46,597 nt of DNA from Desulfobacca_B sp046538075 (GCA_046538075.1 JBKHJN010000022.1:1-46597); one strand, 5' to 3'; counted from the stretch's first letter, positions 7,909 to 16,772 are shown. The notes: generated by a model not told the origin, from the sequence alone. Program-made: numbers and translations.

Positions 7909-8748
7909 ATGCGTGAAATTAATGTTGAAGAAGTAACTGCGGCGGTTCGACAAGCAGCGATGGCGGCTAATTTTGAGCTGGGAGAGGATATGCTGCGGGC
8001 TTTGGAAAAAGGGCTGCGGGAGGAAGAATCCCTGGCCGGGCGGGAGGTTTTCCGGCAATTGTTGGAAAACGCCCACATTGCCCGGGAAAAGCAGATCCCC
8101 ATCTGTCAGGATTGCGGCCTCACCGTCGTCTTTGCCGAAGTCGGGCAGGAAGTCCATCTGGTGGGGGGCGACTTTAATGAGGCCATCCAAGCAGGGGTGC
8201 GCCAGGGATATCAGGAAGGCTACCTGCGAAAATCCTTATGCCATCCCCTTACCCGCCAAAACACCGGCGATAATACCCCGGCGGTGATCTACACCACCCT
8301 GGTACCCGGTGATCAGCTGCGGCTCATGGTGGTCCCCAAAGGCGGCGGCAGTGAAAACATGAGCCGGGTCTATATGCTGCGCCCGGCCGCGGGCCTGGCC
8401 GGGATCAAAGAAAAAGTGGTGGAAACCGTCCGGGAGGCAGGAGCCAACCCCTGTCCGCCGACGATCATCGGGGTGGGCATCGGGGGCACTTTTGAGCAGG
8501 CGGCCCTGCAGGCCAAAAAAGCCCTGCTGCGTGAGGTCGGCAGCCAGCATCCCGACCCGGAGCTGGCCGCCCTGGAGGAAGAGTTGTTGGCCCGGATCAA
8601 TGATCTGGGAATCGGCCCTCAGGGGTTGGGAGGCCGTTTTACCTCTCTCGCCGTCCATATCAACCTCATCCCCTGCCACATAGCCAGTCTGCCGTTGGCG
8701 GTTAACGTCCAGTGCCATGCCAGCCGCCACCGGGAAGTGCTGTTATAA
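7909..8748 (+). CDS. Class I fumarate hydratase, alpha (N-terminal) subunit
   Basis: The 279-residue protein is the N-terminal half of an oxygen-sensitive 4Fe-4S class I fumarase (two-subunit form; tartrate dehydratase TtdA is homologous). Visible hallmarks are IPICQDCG with cysteines 66 and 69, the LTRQNTGDNTPAV segment, PKGGGSENMS and the CPPTIIGVGIGG block carrying another cluster-ligand cysteine. It interconverts fumarate and malate in the cytosol. The beta subunit begins 10 bp after the stop codon, so both form one operon. A start at 7909 follows GAGAG. Tartrate dehydratase cannot be excluded by sequence alone, but fumarase is more likely in an anaerobe running a TCA or reverse-TCA segment. 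Confidence 0.9.
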   Translation: MREINVEEVTAAVRQAAMAANFELGEDMLRALEKGLREEESLAGREVFRQLLENAHIAREKQIPICQDCGLTVVFAEVGQEVHLVGGDFNEAIQAGVRQGYQEGYLRKSLCHPLTRQNTGDNTPAVIYTTLVPGDQLRLMVVPKGGGSENMSRVYMLRPAAGLAGIKEKVVETVREAGANPCPPTIIGVGIGGTFEQAALQAKKALLREVGSQHPDPELAALEEELLARINDLGIGPQGLGGRFTSLAVHINLIPCHIASLPLAVNVQCHASRHREVLL

Positions 8749-8758
8749 GGAGCGGCCC

Positions 8759-9313
8759 ATGTCCAGAAACATAAAATTAACCACCCCCTTGAACGACCAG
8801 CAGGTAACTGATTTGCAGATCGGCGATAAGGTCCTGCTGAGCGGCGTCATCTATACCGCCCGGGATGCAGCCCATAAGCGTCTGGTGGACCTGTTGAACG
8901 CAGGTCAGGAACTGCCCTTTGATCCCCAGGGGCAGGTGATGTACTACGTGGGTCCCAGTCCGGCGCGGCCCGGCCAGGTGATCGGGGCAGCCGGCCCCAC
9001 CACCAGCTACCGGATGGACCCTTATACTCCCCAACTTCTGGCTCGGGGGCTCAAGGCCATGATCGGCAAAGGCAAACGCAGTCCGGAAGTGATCGACGCC
9101 CTGGTTAGATATAAAGCAGTTTATCTGGGGGCCACCGGCGGTGCCGGGGCCTTGATAGCCCAGGCCATCAAAGAGGCCCGGGTACTGGCCTATGAGGATC
9201 TGGGGCCGGAAGCCATCCACCGGCTGGTAGTGGAAGATTTCCCCACCATTGTCATCAATGACTGCCGGGGGCAGGACCTTTATGAGGAAGGGGTCAAAAA
9301 GTACGCCCGCTAA
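8759..9313 (+). CDS. Class I fumarate hydratase, beta (C-terminal) subunit
   Basis: This 184-residue protein corresponds to the C-terminal domain of class I fumarase. Recognisable elements are IKLTTPLNDQQVTDLQIGDKVLLSG, YTARDAAHKR, YYVGPSPARPGQVIGAAGPTTS and GKGKRS, which contribute substrate-binding residues, then LGATGGAGAL. I start it at ATG 8759 because AAGGAG lies just before it. A longer in-frame start at 8717 would overlap the alpha gene and add non-homologous sequence. It forms the active enzyme with the alpha subunit encoded immediately upstream. Confidence 0.92.
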   Translation: MSRNIKLTTPLNDQQVTDLQIGDKVLLSGVIYTARDAAHKRLVDLLNAGQELPFDPQGQVMYYVGPSPARPGQVIGAAGPTTSYRMDPYTPQLLARGLKAMIGKGKRSPEVIDALVRYKAVYLGATGGAGALIAQAIKEARVLAYEDLGPEAIHRLVVEDFPTIVINDCRGQDLYEEGVKKYAR

Positions 9314-9375
9314 CGGGAAAAATGGGGGATATAACCGTGACTGGTTAGCCCGGCGCCGTTCAGGAGAATATTATT

Positions 9376-10614
9376 ATGGCTCAAGTGGACCAATTGCTCA
9401 GCACTATCGAGTCGCGTGCTTTAGCCCTGGTTCCTGAATTGCAGCGGCTGCGGCGGGATTTTCACCAATATCCCGAGCTTTCCAACCAGGAGGTCCGGAC
9501 CGGGCAGGTAGTGGCGGATTATCTCCGGGATTTAGGCCTGCAAGTCAACGCCGGCATTGCCGGCCAGGGGGTAGTGGGAACTTTAACCGGGGCAGCTCCG
9601 GGAAAGGTGATAGCCTATCGGGCCGACATGGACGCCCTGCCGATTACCGAAGCGGTAGATTGCCCTTGGCGGTCCCGGGTTCCCGGGGTTATGCACGCTT
9701 GCGGCCATGATTTTCATTTAAGCATTGCCCTGGTCACGGCCCGGCTGCTGGCAGAACTGCGGGATCAACTAAAAGGGCAGGTTCGGTTTATCTTTCAGCC
9801 GGCGGAAGAAGGACTGCCCCTGGGAGAAGAAGGCGGGGCCCAGATGATGGCCAAGGCCGGAGTCCTGGAGGATCCCCCGGTAGATGCCATCCTGGCTCTG
9901 CATCTGTCGCCATTGATCGAATTGGGGGTGATCGGCTATTCTCCCAAGGTCGTCACGGCCGGAGCCGATCAGATCCGGCTGGAGATCATCGGCCAGCAGG
10001 TCCACGCCGCCACGCCCCATAAGGGGGTCGATGCCATCCTGGTGGCGGCCCAGGTGCTCAATCAACTCCAGACCCTGCTGGCCCAAGGTAAGGATGCCAG
10101 ACAGCCGGTGGTCCTGGTGTTTGGCACCATCGCAGGCGGGCAACGGTTCAATATCCTGGCTGACCGGGTGGAATTGGAAGGCGGCCTGCGCTACCTGGAT
10201 CAAGCAGGGCGGGAAAATTTATTGAACCGGATGCATTCTTTAATTTCCGGCCTCACCCAAGGCTATGGTGCTCAATACTGCCTAACCAGCCGACCGATCT
10301 ACCCGATCCTCAAGAACGAACCCAAGTTGACCGCTAAGGCCGTCGCCATATTGAAACAAATCTTTGGGCCGACCCGTCTTTACCGGATGCGTCCGGTAAT
10401 GGGCAGCGAAGATTTTTCCTATTTTGCCGCCCGGGTGCCAGCCTTTTATTTTTTCCTGGGGGCCCGGACGCCCGGCACTACAGGACAGCCTTTGCATACC
10501 CCAAATATGAACCCGGACGAAGGAGCTCTGGCGGTGGGACTGCAGGCTGCGGCCAGCCTGCTAGGCTATCTTACCATGTCGGAGTTTCCCTTGGGGAAGG
10601 ATTCCGGCGGCTAA
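9376..10614 (+). CDS. M20D-family amidohydrolase (N-acyl amino acid / hippurate hydrolase type)
   Basis: The 412-residue metallo-amidohydrolase has the M20D pattern: RRDFHQYPELSNQE near the N-terminus, YRADMDALPI, the metal-binding MHACGHDFH, FIFQPAEEG with the catalytic glutamate, and the late GSEDFSYF motif. These enzymes remove acyl groups from N-acyl amino acids or aromatic acyl-glycine conjugates. A hippurate-type activity would fit an aromatic-acid user, but substrate cannot be read from sequence. The ATG follows CAGGAG. Its last 44 bp overlap the convergent trmO gene. It sits 62 bp after the fumarase beta gene on the same strand. Confidence 0.88.
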   Translation: MAQVDQLLSTIESRALALVPELQRLRRDFHQYPELSNQEVRTGQVVADYLRDLGLQVNAGIAGQGVVGTLTGAAPGKVIAYRADMDALPITEAVDCPWRSRVPGVMHACGHDFHLSIALVTARLLAELRDQLKGQVRFIFQPAEEGLPLGEEGGAQMMAKAGVLEDPPVDAILALHLSPLIELGVIGYSPKVVTAGADQIRLEIIGQQVHAATPHKGVDAILVAAQVLNQLQTLLAQGKDARQPVVLVFGTIAGGQRFNILADRVELEGGLRYLDQAGRENLLNRMHSLISGLTQGYGAQYCLTSRPIYPILKNEPKLTAKAVAILKQIFGPTRLYRMRPVMGSEDFSYFAARVPAFYFFLGARTPGTTGQPLHTPNMNPDEGALAVGLQAAASLLGYLTMSEFPLGKDSGG

Positions 10615-11017
10615 CCCATTCCGGGGTGGTGGCCTCCGGGTGAAGATCAATCTCCGGCAAATAAGGTTTTAGGTCCACAATGGGAGTGCCTTCCCGGGCG
10701 TCCAGCTTATCTAATTTCAAGATATTATTTTCGATGGCAATTATGCGGGCGGCGCTGAGGCCAATCAGGTTGGGCCGGCGGGGGGAGCGGGTCCCAAAGA
10801 CCCCGGTCAGAGGGTTGGCGGGATTTTTGCGGGGGTGAACCTTTAGGACCGAGCGACTCTGGGGGTCGTCATGTTCGTGGAACCAATATATCACCCAGAC
10901 ATGGGAAAAACCGGCCAGGCCGTCCAAAGCCGGGGCGTATTGGGGATCGATTTCGACGGCCGGCTGGTCGTCCATTTTCCGGACCCAGCCAATCGGTTTG
11001 AGTTCATAAGGTTTCAT
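10571..11017 (-). CDS. trmO: tRNA (N6-threonylcarbamoyladenosine-37 N6)-methyltransferase TrmO
   Basis: This 148-residue protein carries the TrmO/TsaA (YaeB, VirR-like) signature: PIGWVRK at the start, LDGLAGFSHVWVIYWFHE, the SAM-site motif GVFGTRSPRRPNLIGLSA, and LDKLDAREGTPIVDLKPYLPEID. TrmO adds a methyl group to t6A at position 37 of threonine tRNAs. It is near the size of the catalytic domain alone, lacking the C-terminal extension of E. coli TrmO. The 3' end overlaps the M20 gene tail to tail by 44 bp. Confidence 0.88.
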   Translation of the reverse strand: MKPYELKPIGWVRKMDDQPAVEIDPQYAPALDGLAGFSHVWVIYWFHEHDDPQSRSVLKVHPRKNPANPLTGVFGTRSPRRPNLIGLSAARIIAIENNILKLDKLDAREGTPIVDLKPYLPEIDLHPEATTPEWVSRRNPSPRETPTW

Positions 11018-11039
11018 GCCGGTTACCTCAGCGATTTGA

Positions 11040-11882
11040 TCAACCCCGGGGCCCTACCAGTTTATAAATAGGAGTGGCTTGCCCCCGGCCGCGCAGGATG
11101 ACCGGTGGACATGCTTCCAGCTGAAAATCTTCGGCCACTTCTTGATAAGTCAGTGGACCGATAATGGTATCGGCTTCCAATTCCCGGGTCAGCTCCTGCA
11201 GCCGTGCCGCGACATTGACGGTATCCCCGATCACCGTGTAATCCATCCGGCGGTCACAGCCGATATTGCCAACGATCACCTCCCCGGTATTAACGCCGAT
11301 GCCGATACGGCGGATCGGAAAATCCCCTTGATCCTGCATCTCCGTCAGACGGCGGTGCATGGCCAGGGCACATTCGACGGCCCGATGTGAGGCCCGGGGG
11401 AGTTCCAGGGGCGCGCCAAAAATTGCCATCAGATTATCTCCCAGGTACTTATCCAGGGTGCCCTGATACTCAAAGACCAGATCCACCATGGCGGTGAAAA
11501 ACCGGTTGAGCATTTCCACCACGGTTTCGGGAGTCAGCTGTTCGGAAATCGCCGTAAATCCCCAGATATCGGCAAACAGCACCGTAATCTGGCGCCGCCG
11601 CCCCCCTAGTTGCAATAAATCCGGGTTTTTGATGATTTCATCACACACCCCAGGGCTGACATAGCGCGAGATAGTATCCCGCAGGTGGTCTTTTTCTTTA
11701 TATAACCGCAGGCGGCTGCGCAGGGAGGCCTCATGGCCGGCCTCTTCATTGGCGATCTCCTGCAAAAGATCTTTCAGTTCCGGATCATCGGTTTGTTTGC
11801 TCAGTTCCAGATAACTATTCCGGGCCTGCAATTCCTGGGCAATGGCCAGTTCAATAGCCTCAACGATAGTTAATTTTTGCAT
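11040..11882 (-). CDS. Class III adenylate cyclase with N-terminal ferritin-like (rubrerythrin half) domain
   Basis: Residues 1-60 look like one helical hairpin of rubrerythrin: ELQARNSYLEL (E17) followed by EIANEEAGHEASL (E47-x-x-H50), the ligand pattern for a di-iron site. Residues 70-280 form a class III cyclase: RYVSPGVCDEI linker, VLFADIWGFT with metal ligand D105, DKYLGDN with adenine-selecting K145 and metal ligand D149, and TVIGDTVNVAARL with D220, N223 and R227. All catalytic residues are present and the K/D pair favours ATP over GTP. No membrane segment is seen. Class III cyclases work as dimers, so two half-ferritin hairpins could complete one di-iron centre (inference). Start ATG follows AGGAG. 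Confidence 0.88.
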   Translation of the reverse strand: MQKLTIVEAIELAIAQELQARNSYLELSKQTDDPELKDLLQEIANEEAGHEASLRSRLRLYKEKDHLRDTISRYVSPGVCDEIIKNPDLLQLGGRRRQITVLFADIWGFTAISEQLTPETVVEMLNRFFTAMVDLVFEYQGTLDKYLGDNLMAIFGAPLELPRASHRAVECALAMHRRLTEMQDQGDFPIRRIGIGVNTGEVIVGNIGCDRRMDYTVIGDTVNVAARLQELTRELEADTIIGPLTYQEVAEDFQLEACPPVILRGRGQATPIYKLVGPRG

Positions 11883-12222
11883 CGGGTACTCCTAAGAAGA
11901 TGACTTTGAGCCAGCATCGCCGGAAACCATGGACCGGCCCCGAAACAGCTCTTAATATATCTTAATTTTATCCACCTTGCATCAGTGATGGGGCGGGACT
12001 CAAAAATTTTGCTCGCAGAGCCCGGTAAGCCCGGCCTTTGGATCACCCTTGCAACCAATGGAAGTTTACCTCTTTAGAGTTGTATTTAATCGATTAAAAC
12101 GATAATATTATTTTTAATCGGATGTAAGTTATATAAGTCCCTGGCCGCAATCCTCGAATGGAGCGGCCAATCGGGAAATATTTGATTTTATTAAAGAAGT
12201 TAGCAATAACCGGGGGTGATCC
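11883..12222. other. Gene-free stretch with two inverted repeats
   Basis: No coding region is supported here. Two palindromes stand out. The first is AT-rich, with GATTAAAA paired to TTTTAATC across about 13 bp, near 12093-12119. The second is GC-rich, TGGCCGC paired to GCGGCCA near 12141-12171. Neither has a T-run that would make it a clear terminator; the first could be an operator for the cyclase gene transcribed away from it. Confidence 0.35.
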
Positions 12223-12891
12223 TCAGGAGCGGGGGTTTGAAAGGCCGGCGCGCTGCAACTCCCGGCTGACCACATTTAACAGCGCCCACACGGTATCCAA
12301 GGGCCAGTATTGATCTAAACCAGCGGGGAGGGTCAGGCTGACCTGAGCCGGGAACTCCTCGTCCGCCTCCCAGAGGATGATTCCCACTGCAAGGCCTGGA
12401 AATACCGGCAGGGTGAGGGCTGCATCTCCCAAATCCTGGGGCTGGCCCCCGAGGCGTTGGCCGGCTGCCAAAAAACCGGCAGCATCCTGGCCAAAGCGCT
12501 CCTCCAGGGGGGCAACCGGCAGGGCATGGGGACCTTGAAAAAAGGTAGTGCCGCCCTTGAATTCGCGGGGGCTAACCTGACGGACGCCCAGGGCCGCGGG
12601 ATTTACCCGCAGCAGGAAAAGCAGGGCGACCAGACAGAGCTGAAAACCTGGTTCCCGGTCTGCTGCACCGCTGATTAAAATTTGATGCTGAGCCGGAGCA
12701 ATTATCAGGGTCTGGTTCAAAAAAGGCAACTGATAGGTGCCGTTAATGAACGCGGCCCCGGTCCGAGTGGCCACTTCTTGCGGCGGCCGAGCAAGCAAAT
12801 CCTGCCAGAAGGCGGCATCAACGTCGGCGCATTTTTCATATAAGACGTTGGCTTCCGGGTCGGCAGCGATATCAGATTTTGACTTTGTCAT
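12223..12891 (-). CDS. DUF3786 domain protein
   Basis: The 222-residue protein follows the DUF3786 pattern: an early AFINGTYQLPFLNQTLII strand region, a LCLVALLFLL helix, the REFKGGTTFFQGPHALPVAPLEERFG block, LGGQPQDLGDAALTLPVFPGLAVGIILWEADEEFPA and a C-terminal LPAGLDQYWPLDTVWALL. This domain is common in Desulfobacterota and other anaerobes and has no established function. No cysteine motif or signal peptide is visible. It is monocistronic here, head to head with the acyl-CoA synthetase gene and separated from it by about 120 bp, so they share a divergent promoter region. Confidence 0.8.
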   Translation of the reverse strand: MTKSKSDIAADPEANVLYEKCADVDAAFWQDLLARPPQEVATRTGAAFINGTYQLPFLNQTLIIAPAQHQILISGAADREPGFQLCLVALLFLLRVNPAALGVRQVSPREFKGGTTFFQGPHALPVAPLEERFGQDAAGFLAAGQRLGGQPQDLGDAALTLPVFPGLAVGIILWEADEEFPAQVSLTLPAGLDQYWPLDTVWALLNVVSRELQRAGLSNPRS

Positions 12892-13010
12892 GGTTTTCCC
12901 AAATAGCCATAATATTCCTGAAAAATTTAGTTCTGTAAAGGACTATCTGTTGAGCTCAGGGAATTACCAGCATATAAATCTAGCAGGTTAATGAGGAGCA
13001 GCCCTAGCCG

Positions 13011-15095
13011 ATGAAACAATTTTTTTATCCCCAAAGTGTAGCGGTAGTGGGAGTCTCAGAATATCCCACTAATTTGGGTCGGGTTATTGTCAACAATCTC
13101 CTTGACTTCGGCTTCCAGGGCCCCATCTTTCCGATAGGACCACGGGGCGGCCAGGTTCACGGCCTGGAAATCTTGCCATCATTAATGGAACTGCCACAGC
13201 CGGTGGATTTGGTGACGGTGCTGGCTCCGGCCCTGGTGGTCCCCAAGGTCTTGGATCACTGCGCTCAACGAGGAATTACCCGGGTGGTGGTAGAGTCGGG
13301 CGGATTTTCAGAATGCAGCGAAGCCGGTAAGGTCCTGGAAGAAGAAGTGCGACAGCGGCTGCAGGATTACGGCATTCGCATGGTGGGGCCCAATGGGCTG
13401 GGCCTGATCAATCTGGAGGTAGGACTTTGCCTGCCGTTCGCCCAGATCCCCTTGCGGCCCCGCTTGGGAGGGGTGTCGGTGGTGGCCCAGAGCGGCGGGG
13501 TGGGTGCCAACCTGATTTCCTGGCTGGCCCAGGAAGGGTTGGGGATGAATAAATTTATTAGCTTGGGCAATAAGCTGAATATCAATGAAAACGATATCCT
13601 GGCTTATCTTTTGGAAGACGACGGCACCCAGGTGATTTATCTGTACTTGGAAGACATTGCTGACGGCCGGAGATTGATGGATCTGGGGCAGGCGGCCACC
13701 AAGCCGATCCTGCTGCACAAAGGCAATATTGGCCAGGCCAGCGCCGCTATTGCCCGCAGCCACACCGCAGCCCTGACCGTGGATGATCGGGTGGTGGACG
13801 CTGCCTGTTTCCAGGCCGGGTTGTGCCGGGTTCATACCCAGGCTGATTTTTTGCTGGCTGCCAAGGCTCTGGAACAGCCGCCCTTACAGGGGAATCGGTT
13901 AGCGGTGATGTCGCGCTCGGGAGGCCAGGCGGTGTTGGTCGCTGATGCCTGCCAGCGTTGGGGGTTTGAATTGCCGCCTTTGTCGGAACGCATCCAGAAT
14001 TTAATCCGCAGCCGCTCCCGGGCCGGGATCATTGAACCCCTTAACCCGGTAGATTTGGGGGATGTCTATGACTTTTCCCTTTATCGGGATCTGATGCATG
14101 AGTTTTGCCGGGACCCGGTTTTTGATGCGGTGCTCCTCAACTATGAACCTCTATCGGATGAAGAAAAAGCCGTAGCCCGGGATACGGTGAAGGATCTGGT
14201 CAGGCTGGCTCAGCGCCACCAAAAGCCTCTGGTGATCGCCGTAATCGGCGAACTGGAGGAAGAACAATATTTGCGGCAGGAATTGGGGGTGCCGGTGTTT
14301 GACTTCCCCGAAGAAGCCATTCAAGGCCTGGCTCTGGCCCGGCAAGCTTCCACAACTCCCACTGCTCTTACGGCCTCGATGGCCACGCCGCCTCAACTGC
14401 CGGAAGTGGAAAAGGTGTTAGGTCCGCATCTCAATACCCCTGGTCCCCTGCCCATGCCAGTGGCCTTAGAGGTTTTTCAGAGCCTGGGGATGGCCGTCCC
14501 CGAGTGGCATCTGGTGACCTCGGGGGAGGAAGCGCAGAGCGCCGCGTCCCGGCTGGGCTGTCCGGTCTGCCTGAAGATGGTGGCTGCCAGCGCGGTGCAT
14601 AAATCTGATCTGGGAGGGGTCCTGCTCAACCTTGAGACCGTGGCCGCCGCAGTTCAGGGTTTTGACCAGCTAGCCCAGGTGGCTCAAAAGCGGCTCCCGC
14701 CCGGAGAAGAATGGCAAGCGCTGATCATGCCTATGGTTGCCGGCGGGGTTGAAGTCCTGTTCGGAGCCCGGCGGGATCATACCTTTGGCCCCCTGGTGGT
14801 GTTCGGAGCCGGCGGCATCTGGGTGGAGATCCTGGAAGATGTGGCCCTGGGCATAGCTCCCCTGGACCAAGAGCAGGCCCGGCGTTTGATCGACCAGACT
14901 CGAATCAGCGCCCTGTTGGAAGGGCGGCGTGGTCAACCAGCGGCGGACCGGGAAAGTTTAATCCAGGGGATAATGTTGCTGTCTTCCTTGATGCTACATT
15001 TTCCTCAGATTCAGGAGTTGGACCTCAATCCAATCCGGGTTTTCCCCCAGGGTCAGGGTCTGCTGATCCTCGACGCCCGCATGACTATCGGCTAG
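13011..15095 (+). CDS. ADP-forming acyl-CoA synthetase (acetate-CoA ligase type, fused alpha-beta)
   Basis: This 694-residue enzyme has the fused ACD layout. A CoA-binding Rossmann domain opens with VAVVGVSEYPTNLGRVI. Succinyl-CoA-ligase-like domains include VAQSGGVGANLISW and the phospho-histidine segment ARSHTAAL. The ATP-grasp beta part starts near residue 480 (GCPVCLKMVAASAVHKSDLGGV) and has GVEVLFGARRDHTFGPLVVFGAGG. It interconverts acyl-CoA plus ADP and phosphate with the free acid plus ATP, allowing substrate-level ATP formation from acyl-CoA, or acid activation. The full length fits the family. The start ATG has GAGGAG 12 bp upstream. Substrate range is not predictable here; propionate, acetate or aryl acids are all possible. 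Confidence 0.9.
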   Translation: MKQFFYPQSVAVVGVSEYPTNLGRVIVNNLLDFGFQGPIFPIGPRGGQVHGLEILPSLMELPQPVDLVTVLAPALVVPKVLDHCAQRGITRVVVESGGFSECSEAGKVLEEEVRQRLQDYGIRMVGPNGLGLINLEVGLCLPFAQIPLRPRLGGVSVVAQSGGVGANLISWLAQEGLGMNKFISLGNKLNINENDILAYLLEDDGTQVIYLYLEDIADGRRLMDLGQAATKPILLHKGNIGQASAAIARSHTAALTVDDRVVDAACFQAGLCRVHTQADFLLAAKALEQPPLQGNRLAVMSRSGGQAVLVADACQRWGFELPPLSERIQNLIRSRSRAGIIEPLNPVDLGDVYDFSLYRDLMHEFCRDPVFDAVLLNYEPLSDEEKAVARDTVKDLVRLAQRHQKPLVIAVIGELEEEQYLRQELGVPVFDFPEEAIQGLALARQASTTPTALTASMATPPQLPEVEKVLGPHLNTPGPLPMPVALEVFQSLGMAVPEWHLVTSGEEAQSAASRLGCPVCLKMVAASAVHKSDLGGVLLNLETVAAAVQGFDQLAQVAQKRLPPGEEWQALIMPMVAGGVEVLFGARRDHTFGPLVVFGAGGIWVEILEDVALGIAPLDQEQARRLIDQTRISALLEGRRGQPAADRESLIQGIMLLSSLMLHFPQIQELDLNPIRVFPQGQGLLILDARMTIG

Positions 15096-15146
15096 AACGC
15101 GTTGTAAAGCCGGACAGGGATAGTGGTTAAGTTCTTGTAAGCCGGT

Positions 15147-16172
15147 CTAGTTATCGCCGGTTATCCGTTCCAGACGCTTTTCCACCCACCCGGCTTCGGA
15201 TTCAAAGCCGCACTTCTGGTAAACCTTGAGAAGCTGCCGGTATCGGGCCCCCACATCAAAGCCGAGGGCATGGTGTAACTTCCTGAGGCAGACAGGGCAT
15301 AGATGCGGGGGGCGCAGATCCCCCTCCGGTAAGTGGTTGGAGCCATTCATAATACATTTGCAGTATATACAGTGCAGCAGGCCGCACATATGGCCGATCT
15401 CATGGATCATCACCTTGCCGGTGCGCTTTAATAACCGCCTCTGGAAGTCCGGACTCCTTGGTTCGCCATATAAGCTGGGATCATAGCGGGCCAAGCTAAT
15501 GATGCCGACCCGCGCCCTGAGGGTGGCCATGCCAAAGACAAAATTCCACTCCGGGTTCGGGTAAAGATCTTCATTAGTGATGCCCAATAGACAAAAAGCA
15601 TCAGCAGGCAGCTTCTCCCCCAGCAGGGCCAGGAGGTCATCAACCAACAGCTGGCGATGGTTAGTGAGGGGGTTGAGGCGAGATGTAATGGCTTGATGGT
15701 CAATCCTGAGCACGGGCTGTACTTTCACTTCCAGGGTAAAGTAGGCGGCGGCCCACTCCTGCAACCGGTCCAGGGGAGGACTGGGGCCGGGGAGGAATTC
15801 CCCCAGGGGTTGCAGATAGATTTTATTGCGAGTTCGGTCCGGGCGGTTCCACTCACAGCGGATAAAATCTTCAAAGGGCTGCCCTTCCTCGGGATGCACC
15901 GCCAACCAGTCTCCGGGTTGGGGAAAAGTCATGGGTCGAAAATCGTCGCTGAGATGAAAAGCTTTTTGTAAGGCATGGGGAAGAGCTTGGACGGGACCCA
16001 GAGCCTGAAAGATTTGCGCCTGCCTGGGAGGCCAAAAGGATATCGCCCCCCGGGGGGCAGGCGGGATGCAATACTTAGTGGCGGGCAAATCAATGGCGGC
16101 AGCCGGATCAAAAGACAGGGCCAACATAAATAGAATCAGGCAGCTGCATTTAGTCCCTTTCAGGTGAGCCAT
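15147..16172 (-). CDS. Archaemetzincin-like zinc metalloprotease, probably exported
   Basis: The C-terminal half contains HEIGHMCGLLHC-IYCK-CIM and, 16 residues later, CPVC. This is close to the archaemetzincin signature HExxHxxGx3Cx4CxM...CxxC, with three zinc histidines, the catalytic glutamate, the Met-turn and a four-cysteine structural zinc site. Upstream, RNKIYLQPLGEFLPG, DAFCLLGITNEDLYPNPEWNFVFG and GIISLARYDPS resemble the larger AMZ1/AMZ2-type proteins more than the short archaeal form (341 residues against about 180). The N-terminus (MAHLKGTKCSCLILFMLALSFDPAAA) looks like a signal peptide, so it probably acts outside the cytoplasm. No start-proximal ribosome site is strong. Physiological substrate is unknown. 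Confidence 0.85.
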   Translation of the reverse strand: MAHLKGTKCSCLILFMLALSFDPAAAIDLPATKYCIPPAPRGAISFWPPRQAQIFQALGPVQALPHALQKAFHLSDDFRPMTFPQPGDWLAVHPEEGQPFEDFIRCEWNRPDRTRNKIYLQPLGEFLPGPSPPLDRLQEWAAAYFTLEVKVQPVLRIDHQAITSRLNPLTNHRQLLVDDLLALLGEKLPADAFCLLGITNEDLYPNPEWNFVFGMATLRARVGIISLARYDPSLYGEPRSPDFQRRLLKRTGKVMIHEIGHMCGLLHCIYCKCIMNGSNHLPEGDLRPPHLCPVCLRKLHHALGFDVGARYRQLLKVYQKCGFESEAGWVEKRLERITGDN

Positions 16173-16216
16173 AAAAATTTCGCCGTCTAAGGTAAGCGCC
16201 GGTTATAACCTAAAAA

Positions 16217-16240
16217 GCCATGCAGACCGCATGGCTTTTT
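16217..16240. terminator. Bidirectional intrinsic terminator
   Basis: A 7-bp stem GCCATGC/GCATGGC (16217-16223 and 16229-16235) is flanked by five A on the left and five T on the right, so it could terminate transcription from either side. It lies 45 bp upstream of the archaemetzincin start. Confidence 0.65.
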
Positions 16241-16482
16241 ATATATTCTAGCAGCCCGGTGGAACTGTTTTTTACTCCACATCATTCGCCCCTGGTTGGA
16301 ATGCTTCAGGCGGGCCGGGACAGTTTTTCCGGTCCTCGGGCTGCTTTAGTTTAAATATTAATCACCCTTAGCAGAAATGCAAGGGCTTCCTCATCGGTGT
16401 CGGCGATTTTTATTTCTAACTTGAGAGCCAGCGGATAAAAAGGCATGTTTTTTGCTCTTTTGATAATTATATAGAGGCAGTG

Positions 16483-16671
16483 ATGAATCCATTTTGCGAA
16501 ATTGCAGCTAGAGGTGGAAAGGTTGAATTACCGCCGATCTGCGCTGAGTGTCCCTGGTTGGAATGGCATGAAGGGAAACAGGGCTGCGTCAACTACAAGA
16601 CTTTGCTGTGCCGGCTGGCTCCAGCCTATGTTATTGAAAGATTTTTCGAATTCAAAATCTTTGGCAAGTGA
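16483..16671 (+). CDS. Small cysteine-containing protein, unknown function
   Basis: A 62-residue ORF with an AGAGG ribosome site starts at ATG 16483 (a GTG directly before it is in frame). It contains ICAECPWLEW followed by GCVNYKTLLC, giving a CxxC pair and two further cysteines, so a small metal-binding fold is possible. No family is recognised. The coding case rests on the ribosome site and cysteine pattern, and it stands alone between two divergently arranged genes. Confidence 0.45.
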   Translation: MNPFCEIAARGGKVELPPICAECPWLEWHEGKQGCVNYKTLLCRLAPAYVIERFFEFKIFGK

Positions 16672-16685
16672 TGGTCAGGTGGTAA

Positions 16686-16722
16686 TCTCGCCCCCTTTTG
16701 GAAAAAGGAGGGGGAATATATC
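16686..16722. repeat. G/C-rich palindrome ending in ATATATCCCC
   Basis: A CCCCCTTTT arm pairs with AAAGGAGGGGG, followed by AATATATCCCC. The same layout (C-rich arm, loop, GGAGGGGGA, ATATATCCC) recurs at 35959-35998 after the CoA-transferase operon. Confidence 0.35.
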
Positions 16723-16772
16723 CCCTGATTTTGTGAAATATTAATTAAAGTCTCCCGATCGGCCCGCCTCTG

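Noticed and set aside
12093..12171. Inverted repeats upstream of the cyclase gene as a terminator pair
   Set aside because: No T-run follows either hairpin, so termination is not supported; an operator role is possible but cannot be shown from sequence.
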